A DNA stretch of 64,000 bases, from the NCBI GenBank assembly GCA_903840265.1, contig CAIMFH010000109.1, forward strand, positions 106,837-170,836, written 5' to 3'. How positions within the stretch are numbered: position 1 is the first letter of the stretch; every line of letters starts with the position of its first letter. The position numbers and the translations under genes were made by a program. Source of the stretch: an uncultured Schlesneria sp. (GTDB lineage Bacteria > Planctomycetota > Planctomycetia > Planctomycetales > Planctomycetaceae). The notes beneath the pieces were generated by a model. That model did no database searches, was not told where the DNA came from, and worked only from the letters and a program-made list of their open reading frames with translations. Positions 36,903 to 45,704 of the stretch are shown here, in pieces.

Positions 36903-37685
36903 ATGAACCCCGAGATAACATTCTGCTTTTACCTGCTGATCGGCATCGGAGTCGCGACCGCCCTCTGGCTGCGCAGTAACTCAAGCAGCAAAGCGACCGA
37001 CCTCTTTCAGATTCTTAGCGCACCCTTATTCTGGCCAATCTATCTTCCGATTCTGCTGGCCAGACGAACTGATTCGTTCACTTCTTCGACCGGTCCACTA
37101 CGTGTGTTCGGATCGCCCCGCGTCAACGACTCGATGGCCTTGGCGATCACTCAAGTCGAACGTGAACTGGACACCGCCCTTCAAAGCCTGGATGGCTGGG
37201 CTGAAAATATCTTGTCAGAAGAACAGCACCGCATCACTGACCTCAAAACTGCCTGGCGACAGCAGGCCAACCACATTCGAGAACTGGACAAGCTTCTCGC
37301 CCAGACCTTGATTGAACCAACAGCGATCGCGACCCGAGCCTCCGCCATCATGCAACCCATCGAGACGCCTTCTCGCTCAATCACATCCGCCGCGATAGAG
37401 CAGCCAGCCGCAGCCGTCCCTAAAGAGCAAGCGACCCACTCCAGGTCGGCCGAGCATGAAAAGATTCGAGCCGAAAATATCACCCGCCTGAAACAGCTTC
37501 GCCGTTCCATGTTCGACGATCTGATGGCGACCGTCGCCTGGGTCCGCGAACTGGTGACGATGATTCATCTCGCCAAATACACGGGTGCCCCCGCCTCACG
37601 TGCTCACGAACTCGTGAAACAGATTGCCTCGGCCGTTAAGGGGCTATCGGACGTCAATCGAGTGACGCAACAACCGTCGGCTTGA
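36903..37685 (+). CDS. Unknown protein, membrane anchor plus coiled coil, third gene of the operon
   Basis: 260 residues from ATG 36903, 39 bases after the preceding stop. One N-terminal membrane helix (ITFCFYLLIGIGVATALWL) and a possible second (LFWPIYLPILLA). The rest is soluble: a helical coiled coil near residues 85-145 (SLDGWAENILSEEQHRI, AWRQQANHIRELDKLLAQTL), an Ala/Pro linker and a final helical bundle (NITRLKQLRRSMFDDLMATV). It may serve as a scaffold tying the two membrane proteins to a cytoplasmic partner. No family recognised. Confidence 0.72.
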   Translation: MNPEITFCFYLLIGIGVATALWLRSNSSSKATDLFQILSAPLFWPIYLPILLARRTDSFTSSTGPLRVFGSPRVNDSMALAITQVERELDTALQSLDGWAENILSEEQHRITDLKTAWRQQANHIRELDKLLAQTLIEPTAIATRASAIMQPIETPSRSITSAAIEQPAAAVPKEQATHSRSAEHEKIRAENITRLKQLRRSMFDDLMATVAWVRELVTMIHLAKYTGAPASRAHELVKQIASAVKGLSDVNRVTQQPSA

Positions 37686-37998
37686 AGACACTTCAGCTAA
37701 CCGCAGAACGCTTCTGCTTGTTAGCAGCTTAAGAAGTCCCGGCGACGTATAGTGGCTAAAACTGAGCCGACTTGGCGAGCCGGAAGCCGCCGCGAAGTCA
37801 AACTCGTTCAGGGGAGTCGCGCCTTGGGGGAAAATGTCTGAAACGTTAGATTTGGATCGAGCCACAGGGCTGGTGCGACCTTACGATGACCGCGACGGAA
37901 TTGGCGGTCATGCGCCCCCCCGCATCCGTATTGCGAACTCGCATCAGCCTGCCGATAAACTACAGTTGCCTCCCCTCGATTGACCACCGGATACAGCG
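37686..37998. other. Intergenic region upstream of asnB
   Basis: About 313 bases between the membrane operon and asnB. I see no gene, repeat or terminator in it. Confidence 0.45.
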
Positions 37999-39984
37999 AT
38001 GTGCGGAATTAGTGTGATCAAGAATCTTCGAGGAGAGCGGGTGTCGACCACCGATCTTCGCAGGATGTGTTCGGTGATGTCGCATCGCGGACCGGATGGG
38101 GGCGGGTATGCGATACTCGACCAGGGGACGCTTGGTCTCGCTCACGTACGATTAAGCGTTATCGACCTCGCCACCGGAACTCAACCGCTGAGTTCGGCCG
38201 ACGGACAAGTCACCATCGTCTTCAACGGTGAACTCTACGACTATCAACAGCATCGCGAAGCATTGGAACGGCGCGGGCATCAGTTTCGGACGACATCCGA
38301 TACCGAAGTCCTGCTGAATCTTTATATCGAATATGGACTCGAAAGCTTCTCGAAGCTGAACGGGGAATTTGCGTTTGTGATTTGGGACGCGCGGCTGCAG
38401 CGATTGGTTGCCGTGCGAGATCGGTTCGGGGTCAAACCGCTATTCGTTCACCAGACGCAGGACGAGCTGTTTTTTGTTTCGGAGGTCAAGTCACTGTTTG
38501 CTCTGTCGCGTGTGAAGCGTGCGTTCAACCCCGACTTCTTTATGAGCGCATTTTTTGGAACGCTGACACCCGACACTCATTTCTACCAGGATGTTCATTC
38601 ACTGGCTCCTGGGCATTATGTCTGCATCGAACAGGGGCGTTGGACTGAACCGATACCGTACTGGACGCCGAAGTTCGAAACTCAGACTTCGATGACCTTG
38701 GAAGAAGCCGCGGAGGGAGTGCGCGAACGATTCACACGCGCGGTCTCGCGACGCATGATCGCGGACGTTCCCGTGGGCAGCTATCTAAGCGGGGGGATCG
38801 ATTCGACGCTGGTTTGCGGCGTGATGTCGCAAATGACAAGCAAGCTTCGCTGTTTCAACATCGGGTTCGGGAACACCAACTACGACGAATCGGCACTGGC
38901 TCGAAAGATCGCCGGACACTATGGTGCGGAATTTGAGACTGTCGATTGCACGAGCGAAAAACTCGCCGATAACTTCGAGAAGACGGTGCTGCACGTCGAG
39001 CTGCCGCTGATGAATCCGAACTCGATTGCAAAACTAATCCTGTCGAAGCTGGTCCGTGATCGAGGATACAAGGTCTGCCTGACCGGTGAGGGGGCCGATG
39101 AGATGTTTGGGGGGTACCCCTACTTCAAGCAGGAACTCTTGTGGGAGATGGCGAAATCGGGACAACCCGGTGACGCCGAACTGGCTGAATCACTACTCAA
39201 GAAGTTCTATGAGATCGAAAAACGCTCGGAAGGAATTCACTGGAGTCGCGACATCAAAGGGAAGGGATCGGTCCCGTCCTATTTGAAGCACGCCAACTAC
39301 TACTACTCGCGGATGGTGACCTGCAAAGGCTTCATCAAGAGGCTGTTCCGCCCGAAGTTCCTCAAGCAGACCACAGTTAAATCGCCTCTCGAATATTTCG
39401 AAAAGACATTCGATACCGAAGCGTTGCGGCCGCTGGAGAGTTTTAACGCGACGAAACTGATGACGTATCAATTCCTCAGCCAATACGTGTTCCCGTGTGT
39501 CGGCGATCGTGTCGACATGGCCAACTCGATCGAATGCCGGGTGCCGTTCCTCGATCCTGAGTTGGTCGAGTTCGTCAATCAAATTCCCTCCAAGCATTTC
39601 ATGAACATCCGCGAGCTCAAAGAAAAGAACCTGCTCCGCGTCGGCTTCCGAAAATTGCTGCCTGCATTTATGGAAACGGAATTCAAGCATCCCTTCATGG
39701 CTCCCAACTGGCATCGTCTTTCCCGGACACCCACGGGACGCGAACTATTTCCGGATCTGCTGAGTCCCGCCCTGGTGCGAGAAGTCGGGATCTTCCGCCA
39801 AAGCTTCGTGATAGCAGCCAAGCTGCTATGGAAGTTGCTACCCCAGCGAACGACGATGTGGCGCCGGATCGACACGGCCCTCGGCCAGGTTCTCAGCATT
39901 CATCTGCTCCACCAGCGGATGATTTGCTCACCCGATTCAGGTGATCCGAATTTCGAGCTGACGGATTGCACGCCTGCGAGATGA
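37999..39984 (+). CDS. asnB: Asparagine synthase (glutamine-hydrolysing)
   Basis: 661 residues with a GGATA site upstream. Starts MCGISV, so Cys2 becomes the N-terminal nucleophile of the glutaminase domain. MSHRGPDGGG, VFNGELYDYQ and TTSDTEVLL are the amidotransferase motifs. The synthetase domain has YLSGGIDSTLVCGV (PP-loop, near residue 264) and CLTGEGADEMFGGYPY. Makes asparagine from aspartate, glutamine and ATP. The length is about 100 residues over E. coli AsnB (554), mostly from a longer C-terminus; similar long forms modify cell-surface or secondary metabolites, so the free amino acid product is not certain. Confidence 0.9.
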   Translation: MCGISVIKNLRGERVSTTDLRRMCSVMSHRGPDGGGYAILDQGTLGLAHVRLSVIDLATGTQPLSSADGQVTIVFNGELYDYQQHREALERRGHQFRTTSDTEVLLNLYIEYGLESFSKLNGEFAFVIWDARLQRLVAVRDRFGVKPLFVHQTQDELFFVSEVKSLFALSRVKRAFNPDFFMSAFFGTLTPDTHFYQDVHSLAPGHYVCIEQGRWTEPIPYWTPKFETQTSMTLEEAAEGVRERFTRAVSRRMIADVPVGSYLSGGIDSTLVCGVMSQMTSKLRCFNIGFGNTNYDESALARKIAGHYGAEFETVDCTSEKLADNFEKTVLHVELPLMNPNSIAKLILSKLVRDRGYKVCLTGEGADEMFGGYPYFKQELLWEMAKSGQPGDAELAESLLKKFYEIEKRSEGIHWSRDIKGKGSVPSYLKHANYYYSRMVTCKGFIKRLFRPKFLKQTTVKSPLEYFEKTFDTEALRPLESFNATKLMTYQFLSQYVFPCVGDRVDMANSIECRVPFLDPELVEFVNQIPSKHFMNIRELKEKNLLRVGFRKLLPAFMETEFKHPFMAPNWHRLSRTPTGRELFPDLLSPALVREVGIFRQSFVIAAKLLWKLLPQRTTMWRRIDTALGQVLSIHLLHQRMICSPDSGDPNFELTDCTPAR

Positions 39985-40186
39985 TTCCGGCTCCAGCAAC
40001 GAGTTCAACGCATTGCGCGGCAGCTGATGAACTCTTCATCTCGCACCAATTCCGGGCGGAGTACGCATTTCCAACTTAAGCCGGAGCGAGTAGTTAGTCG
40101 ACGCGTGAATATTCCGATCAACCACCCGTTTCCATCGAGTGGAATTCGGTTATCCTGATAAGGTCTGAAATCTCTCTGATTTGCCG

Positions 40187-41488
40187 ATGGCGAGAACCGT
40201 GATGCATACAGATCGTAAATCTCAAATCGTCATTGCCAGTTTGCTGGGAATGGTGATTTCAGTGGCGGCAATCTCGTCGTCTGTGCAGGCCCAAAACAAC
40301 GCCAAAGAGAAGCCGACGGGGAAGACCAAATCGGCCCGCACGAAAGAAGCACCGGCCCAAGGGATTCAGGATTACTCTTCAAAGAATTTCACGTTGCGGA
40401 CGGATATCCCTCCGGACGAAGCGCGTGAACTGCTAACCCGTCTGGAAACAATGCTGGTGCTCGTCGCGAAGTACTTCGGCAAACCCAACTCCCAAATCAT
40501 AGAGATGAACGTCGTCAAAGATCAGTCGAAGTGGCCACCCAATTCGATCGATCCAGATGCCATCGCCAGCATCCAGTCAGGGGGCGGGATCACGCTGAGT
40601 GTGACACAGTTTCTGCGCAGCGGATCAGGCCAAAAACAGGCCGTCGCGGCCAAATCAATTGTCTGGGCCGTCGCGGACCACGGCACTCCTCAACACGAGG
40701 CGGTGCATGCCTACTGTCATCAATCTTTTGGTCGAACTGGTCCAACGTGGTACTCCGAAGGAATGGCCGAACTCGGACAGTATTGGAAAGAGAAAGAAGA
40801 CGGGGTCAACATCCACGAAGGGGTGTTGCGATACTTGAAGTCTCAAGAGCCAAAAGATCTGTCCGAAATCGTGGCAGCCGGCCAGCGAACGGGAGATAGC
40901 TGGGAGAACTATTCCTGGCGATGGGCTCTGTGCCATCTTCTGGCCGCAAATCCCAACTACGCGTCCAGGTTCAAACCGCTTGGCCTGGCGCTGTTGAACG
41001 ATCAGCAGACCAGCTTTGAATCGGTCTACGGACCAATGTCGAAGGAAATCAGCTTCGAATATGACTTCTTCCTGCGACACCTGGATCAAGGATATCGAGC
41101 CGACTTGTGCAGTTGGGATTGGAAGCCCAAGTTCCAAAAGCTGAAGGGAACGGCCTCCGTTCAGGTCAAGGTCGACGCCATGCGCGGCTGGCAGCCCGCG
41201 CGAGTCGTCGTCAAGGAGGGAGACAAGTTGTCCATTGCGGCAACCGGCGAATGGTTGGTTACGAAATCAGGCAAGAAACTAACTGCCGACGGCGACGATG
41301 ATGGCAAAGGCAAACTGGTCGGGATCTTATTCGAAGACTACAAACTGTCAGATCCATTTGATCTGGGTGCCAATTCCGAATGGACCGCCACCGGCAGCGG
41401 CAATCTCTATCTGCGATGTCAGGACAACTGGAACTCCATCGCCGACAACAGCGGCACGATCGCCGTGAAGATCAAGCTCGCGGAGTAA
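40187..41488 (+). CDS. Secreted HExxH protein with C-terminal LecA-like domain
   Basis: 433 residues from ATG 40187; ATG 40202 is possible. Signal peptide VIASLLGMVISVAAISSSVQA. HEAVH near residue 170 is an HExxH motif and WYSEGMAELGQYW 20 residues later gives the third Glu, as in peptidase-MA proteins and the 15166 gene. From about residue 330 a second domain reads WQPARVVVKEGDKLSIAATG, TADGDDDGKGKLVGILFEDY, LYLRCQDNW and DNSGTIAVKI. This order resembles the galactose-binding lectin LecA/PA-IL fold, where Asp and Asn residues in the last strands bind calcium and sugar. Inferred role: a glycan-targeted surface peptidase. Confidence 0.72.
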   Translation: MARTVMHTDRKSQIVIASLLGMVISVAAISSSVQAQNNAKEKPTGKTKSARTKEAPAQGIQDYSSKNFTLRTDIPPDEARELLTRLETMLVLVAKYFGKPNSQIIEMNVVKDQSKWPPNSIDPDAIASIQSGGGITLSVTQFLRSGSGQKQAVAAKSIVWAVADHGTPQHEAVHAYCHQSFGRTGPTWYSEGMAELGQYWKEKEDGVNIHEGVLRYLKSQEPKDLSEIVAAGQRTGDSWENYSWRWALCHLLAANPNYASRFKPLGLALLNDQQTSFESVYGPMSKEISFEYDFFLRHLDQGYRADLCSWDWKPKFQKLKGTASVQVKVDAMRGWQPARVVVKEGDKLSIAATGEWLVTKSGKKLTADGDDDGKGKLVGILFEDYKLSDPFDLGANSEWTATGSGNLYLRCQDNWNSIADNSGTIAVKIKLAE

Positions 41489-41559
41489 GTTGTCAGATCT
41501 CAAATTGCGAATGGTTCGCAACCGGGTTGCCAGCGTTTGCCATCCCAATCGAAACAAAA

Positions 41560-41590
41560 AGAGCGGTGCATCAAGCACCGCTCTTTTCAA
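41560..41590. terminator. Bidirectional rho-independent terminator
   Basis: AGAGCGGTGC at 41560-41569 and GCACCGCTCT at 41575-41584 pair perfectly over a five-base loop, with a T run on the plus side and an A run (T run on the minus strand) before the stem. It lies between the convergent 40187 gene and gspG, and can serve both. Confidence 0.9.
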
Positions 41591-41611
41591 TTCACTGAAG
41601 TGAGACGACGG

Positions 41612-42079
41612 CTACTTGTCGGACCAGTTATTGATATCGTCGTTCTGTCCTTCGTCGCTCTTCTTATCAGGTCCCGACGACCACAGTGCCGGCGTCGTGG
41701 CGTTCTGAACATTGTTGTTCGGCCATTGATAATACAGCGGCTGACCCCACGCATCCTTTGGTAGCGACTTCAGGTAAGGACTGACCGCCTTGCCATGCGC
41801 GTCGACGCCGGGATTGGTCAGTAGGCCCAGAACTTCGTCGCGGCCCCCTTGAGGATACTCGCCGTCATGATCTATCGCGTAGGCCGAACAAGCGTCTTCC
41901 AGTGACTTCACGCTCATTCGCGTCGTTTTGATCAACGCATTTTTCTGCTGACCAATCAGGTTGGGAACGACCATCGCTGCAATCACACCGAGGATCGCCA
42001 GCACCAGCAAAACTTCTGTCAGCGTAAAGCCTCTGCGGGCAACGGGTCGACGAGCGTTCCGAACGTTTGAACGAGTCAT
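41612..42079 (-). CDS. gspG: Type II secretion pseudopilin GspG
   Basis: 155 residues from ATG 42079 (ATG 42106 gives nine more). RRGFTLTEVLLVLAILGVIA is a type IV prepilin leader: Gly before Phe is the peptidase site, Glu at +5 is present. YAIDHDGEYPQG, YLKSLPKDAWGQPLYYQWPN and WSSGPDKKSDEGQNDDI are the GspG C-terminal region with the acidic calcium-binding loop. It forms the major pseudopilus of the secretion machine. GspF lies immediately upstream, but GspE, GspD and others are not in this window. Confidence 0.9.
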   Translation of the reverse strand: MTRSNVRNARRPVARRGFTLTEVLLVLAILGVIAAMVVPNLIGQQKNALIKTTRMSVKSLEDACSAYAIDHDGEYPQGGRDEVLGLLTNPGVDAHGKAVSPYLKSLPKDAWGQPLYYQWPNNNVQNATTPALWSSGPDKKSDEGQNDDINNWSDK

Positions 42080-42276
42080 GGCAAACAGTACCTTCCGAGT
42101 GGACATTCCAAGAGCGAGTTTCAGACGAATTTACGACAGCTGATTGTAATCGGGCCTGATCCATCAGGAAACAGCTATTCTTAGCACGATGATACGAGAT
42201 ACTCTTCCGAGCGCACCAATGTTTCAGGTTATTTTCAGGAGACTGCGCAGGTTCCGGCATCGACTGTACTTACGAA

Positions 42277-43488
42277 CTAAGACACCGCCGTCGAACTGTT
42301 GAAGATCGGCAACATCAAGGCCAGCAGGACGAACAGGATCACTCCAGCCATGATGACCAGCATCAATGGTTCTAGCAGTCGCACCACCAGATCGAGTTGC
42401 CGATTGGTATGGCGCTCCATTTTTTCAGCGACCGAAACCAGCACATGCTCCAAGTTGTTGGCTTCTTCACCCACCGAAATCATCTCGATCACGTCGATCG
42501 GGAACTGCTTGCACTCGGCCAACGGTTGGGCCAACGACCGCCCCGAAGAAACGTGTTCGGCGGCCTCAGCGATCGCTTCACTCAATACCCGATTCCCGGT
42601 GGCATCCTTGGCAATCTTCAGTGAGTTCAGAATCGGAACACCATTGTGTAATAGAGTCCCCAAAACGCGACAAAACCGCGCGATGGCCAAGCTGCGAACA
42701 ACTTGACCAACTCCATACAGTTTCAGCCGAAAGGCATCGAACCGGCGACGACCCTGGTCATTTGAAAACTGTTTCTGAATGAACCCGTATAAAACTGGAA
42801 TTACGATCAGCAGCACCCAACCCCGATGTTGCAACTGATAGCTGACCGCCAGCAGCGCGGTCGTTGCCCACGGCAGCGTGCCTTCTTCTCGCATCCGATC
42901 GAACAGCGGTTCGAACTTCGGTACGAAGAAGATCAACATCAGAACCAGGATAATAGTCCCGACAACAACCAGGAACGCGGGGTAAGCCATCGCCCCGAAG
43001 ACGCGCCCCTTCAGTTCTTCCTGATGTTCCGTAAAGTCGGCGATTCGTTGCAGCGTGTCTTCCAGGAAGCTACCTTCTTCACCTGCCCGAACCATACTGA
43101 TTGTGAGCTCGGTAAACACCGTCGGATGTTGTCGCAGTGTTTCGGCCAGTCGAGTCCCGTCGGCCACCTGATCGCGAACCTCTTGCAGCACCATCTTCAA
43201 CGTGACGTGACGAGTCTGTCGCTCGAGTAGTTCCAGTGATCGCAACAAGGGGACACCCGCGCGCAGCAGGTCAGCCAACTGTGAATAGAACTGGCAGAGC
43301 AGCCTGGCTGGAACTCGTCGTCGTTTGTTTGCTTGATGTGCCTTAGCGGCGTCGGCCAGCGTCACTGACAGCGGGAAGACACCTCGAGCCCCCAGCGTGC
43401 TCAACGCTTCGCGCTCGTTCGCGGCTGTCAGCACCCCATCAACCTGCTTGCCCGTCATCTCGCGAGCGACAAAGCGGTATTCAGGCAT
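42277..43488 (-). CDS. gspF: Type II secretion / type IV pilus inner-membrane platform protein GspF
   Basis: 403 residues from ATG 43488 (MPEYRFVAREMTGKQVDG, the typical GspF start); an upstream start at 43539 is less likely. Two GspF domains: VPARLLCQFYSQLADLLRAG with LEDTLQRIADFTEHQEELKG and, in the second half, RFCRVLGTLLHNGVPILNSL with MISVGEEANNLEHVLVSVAE. Three membrane helices follow the family layout (FLVVVGTIILVLMLIFFVP, GWVLLIVIPVLYGFI, PLMLVIMAGVILFVLLALML). A short CTCCGCC-aac-GGCGGAG hairpin lies in its leader at 43520-43536. Confidence 0.92.
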   Translation of the reverse strand: MPEYRFVAREMTGKQVDGVLTAANEREALSTLGARGVFPLSVTLADAAKAHQANKRRRVPARLLCQFYSQLADLLRAGVPLLRSLELLERQTRHVTLKMVLQEVRDQVADGTRLAETLRQHPTVFTELTISMVRAGEEGSFLEDTLQRIADFTEHQEELKGRVFGAMAYPAFLVVVGTIILVLMLIFFVPKFEPLFDRMREEGTLPWATTALLAVSYQLQHRGWVLLIVIPVLYGFIQKQFSNDQGRRRFDAFRLKLYGVGQVVRSLAIARFCRVLGTLLHNGVPILNSLKIAKDATGNRVLSEAIAEAAEHVSSGRSLAQPLAECKQFPIDVIEMISVGEEANNLEHVLVSVAEKMERHTNRQLDLVVRLLEPLMLVIMAGVILFVLLALMLPIFNSSTAVS

Positions 43489-43638
43489 AACATGCAGCCG
43501 GTGGGTAGGACCAGGGAATCTCCGCCAACGGCGGAGCACAACAAATCAGGATAGCTTCGCCGCTCGCCCCTGTCAGGCCTGTCCCAAACTGAATTCAATC
43601 TGAACCTGCGATTATTCCGCGGACATCGCGGCGAGCCG

Positions 43639-43950
43639 TTATAGCTTGTCAATCATCCCCTGCGCAATTTGCTTGCGTTCTTCCGTCGTGGCGGCCATAT
43701 CGAGCCGTTTGAAGTCCATAGCCAGCGCATCGCCCTTGGCGGCGTCCACTTTTTTCAGGGACTCGATGCTCTCCTGCATCCCCATCAGCGCGCTGCCCCC
43801 CTGGCCATATTGAACGACTTCCTTCAGACGAGTCTTGAGCTCTTCAAATGACTTGAGATTGGTTGGTTCGGGCTGTTTGACGGGTGTGCTTCCACACCCT
43901 ACCAGTGTCAGGACCACGACGACCGCCAACGGTTTTTGCCACGTCAACAT
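43639..43950 (-). CDS. Small putative lipoprotein
   Basis: 103 residues. Leader MLTWQKPLAVVVVLTLVGC ends in LVGC, a good lipobox, so the protein should be attached to a membrane after Lgt processing. The remainder is helical and charged (SFEELKTRLKEVVQYG, AATTEERKQIAQGMIDKL) with no family recognised. It lies between gspF and a DUF1559 gene on the same strand, about 150 bases before gspF. Confidence 0.8.
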   Translation of the reverse strand: MLTWQKPLAVVVVLTLVGCGSTPVKQPEPTNLKSFEELKTRLKEVVQYGQGGSALMGMQESIESLKKVDAAKGDALAMDFKRLDMAATTEERKQIAQGMIDKL

Positions 43951-44069
43951 AGTTCCTCACTTGGAATGATTGCTACTGATTTTAAGACTAAACGACGGAC
44001 TAATAGTACCTCAAATCGCCAATCGCGAACCGAGGCACCGAAAAGTCGCCCGAACAAGCAGGCCCAGTG

Positions 44070-45119
44070 CTAGAAATCACCAGTGACGGCCCCATCGTTG
44101 ATGGACCCGATCCGTTGCCAAGTCGTGTTGTCGACTGAGTCGGCAATAAACCGCACCGCGCCATCTCCCATCAGCGCATGAACGCCGCCGGTGTGGCGAC
44201 TGCGAGCAGTCCACACTCCGCGACTGTCATACCACGAACACGCCGTACATTCGTGACACTCGGGATTCACCGAATTCGGACCGTTCAACGTGTTGAACAG
44301 TGTCTGCCCCGGCATTCCATTGATCCATTCCTGATGGGTTGAATTCAAGTTGTTGCCTTTGTTCGCCAAACAACTGACTCCGTATGCATTGAGCAGCGCC
44401 ACAGACGCAAACGTGTTGGGCATTCCACCGGGAAAGTCTGTGCCCCGCACCAGATTTCCCATGGCATAAGTCCCATTGCCGGTTCCCAGGATCCCCTCTG
44501 AAGCCGCAATTGTGTTCGATAGCCCATCGGTCACAGCGCTGACATTCAGGTTATTCCGCATGTTGAACATTCCAATCTGATCCCCCGTGGCGATCTGGGT
44601 TCCTGGCGGACCGCCCACCCCGGCACCAGGAATCGGCGACATCATGATCAGCGACGCGCCGCCACAGAATGAATAGTTATTGCCAGGGATTAAATTCGTC
44701 GACGAATCGGACGGACAGCGAAACACCGTCAGACGCGTGTTTTTCACAGTCGCATTCACGCCCGAAACAAACGACTGGTTGAAGTTGATTTGGTTAAACA
44801 GAGGCGCTTGATCGAGATAAGGCAACATCATCGCCTGAGGGCTGAATCCCTGGTATCCGGTCCCGGAACCCGTCGATTCAAAGCATGCCCGCGGAAAGAC
44901 ACGATACGTGTCGTGGTTGTTGTACATCGCCAGTCCCATTTGCTTGAGATTGTTCTTGCATTGCGACCGGCGGGCGGCCTCGCGCGCTTGTTGAACAGCG
45001 GGTAACAACAACGCAATCAGCACGGCAATGATCGCGATGACAACCAGCAATTCAATCAGGGTAAACCCTCGACTCCGCCAACGACGCCGACCTGATAAGG
45101 TCTCGAAATGAAGTCCCAT
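44070..45119 (-). CDS. DUF1559 prepilin-like secreted protein
   Basis: 349 residues from ATG 45119. [20 protein letters not shown] is a type IV prepilin leader with the Gly-Phe cleavage site and Glu+5. RREAARR-type [16 protein letters not shown] follows, then [15 protein letters not shown], and near the end [19 protein letters not shown], the His-...-Asp-Gly motif of DUF1559. This family is strongly expanded in Planctomycetes and probably uses the pseudopilus machinery for assembly or export. A 585-base upstream gap likely holds its promoter. Confidence 0.93.
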   Translation of the reverse strand: MGLHFETLSGRRRWRSRGFTLIELLVVIAIIAVLIALLLPAVQQAREAARRSQCKNNLKQMGLAMYNNHDTYRVFPRACFESTGSGTGYQGFSPQAMMLPYLDQAPLFNQINFNQSFVSGVNATVKNTRLTVFRCPSDSSTNLIPGNNYSFCGGASLIMMSPIPGAGVGGPPGTQIATGDQIGMFNMRNNLNVSAVTDGLSNTIAASEGILGTGNGTYAMGNLVRGTDFPGGMPNTFASVALLNAYGVSCLANKGNNLNSTHQEWINGMPGQTLFNTLNGPNSVNPECHECTACSWYDSRGVWTARSRHTGGVHALMGDGAVRFIADSVDNTTWQRIGSINDGAVTGDF

Positions 45120-45704
45120 AACCGCTCTCCCTTTTCGCAAACGCTCAGAATAAATGACAAAAGAAATGCCGGCGTCCTGATCAAAAAAGAATCGCTCAGT
45201 CAGCCGCCTTAAGATGGGTTTGGGCTATTGTGTCATGTCCGTGAGACTTTTGAAGTCTAAAACGCCGCTAAACAACCTAATTTCGGACGCAATCCGTGTG
45301 GAAGTCGCGAAAAGAGACTGCACCTCTAAGAATGACCAGTCAGTCATAAAATGCCATAGTCAGTTCGCGAGATGAAGTGAATCCTTTATCAAGCCAATAT
45401 TGTTGAGACTGGCCAGTGATGAGAACGCGCGACCATGTCACTCGATCATTGATAGCGCCTAACGCAATCCAAGAAAGCGCGTCAAACAACGGTGACGACA
45501 TTTTGCATTTGTGAGAAGTCGTGAGATTCGTGGTCAATTCCTCTTAGAATTGAGGTTCTGTTGGGCATGATTTGCAGGGAGTCGCAGCTCGGACAGTGAA
45601 GGTCTGTTTTTCCCATCCGCTCTCCGTTCAACTCCCTACTCCACACTGCTATCATTATTTCTCGATGCGTTGGCAATTGGAGTTCTAGCGACGGGAGCGG
45701 GCGG
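45120..45704. other. Divergent intergenic region, no gene supported
   Basis: About 585 bases between the minus-strand DUF1559 gene and the plus-strand cytochrome gene. Short minus-strand frames at 45340-45537 and 45482-45676 have no ribosome-binding site or recognisable domain. No hairpin or repeat noticed. Confidence 0.4.
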
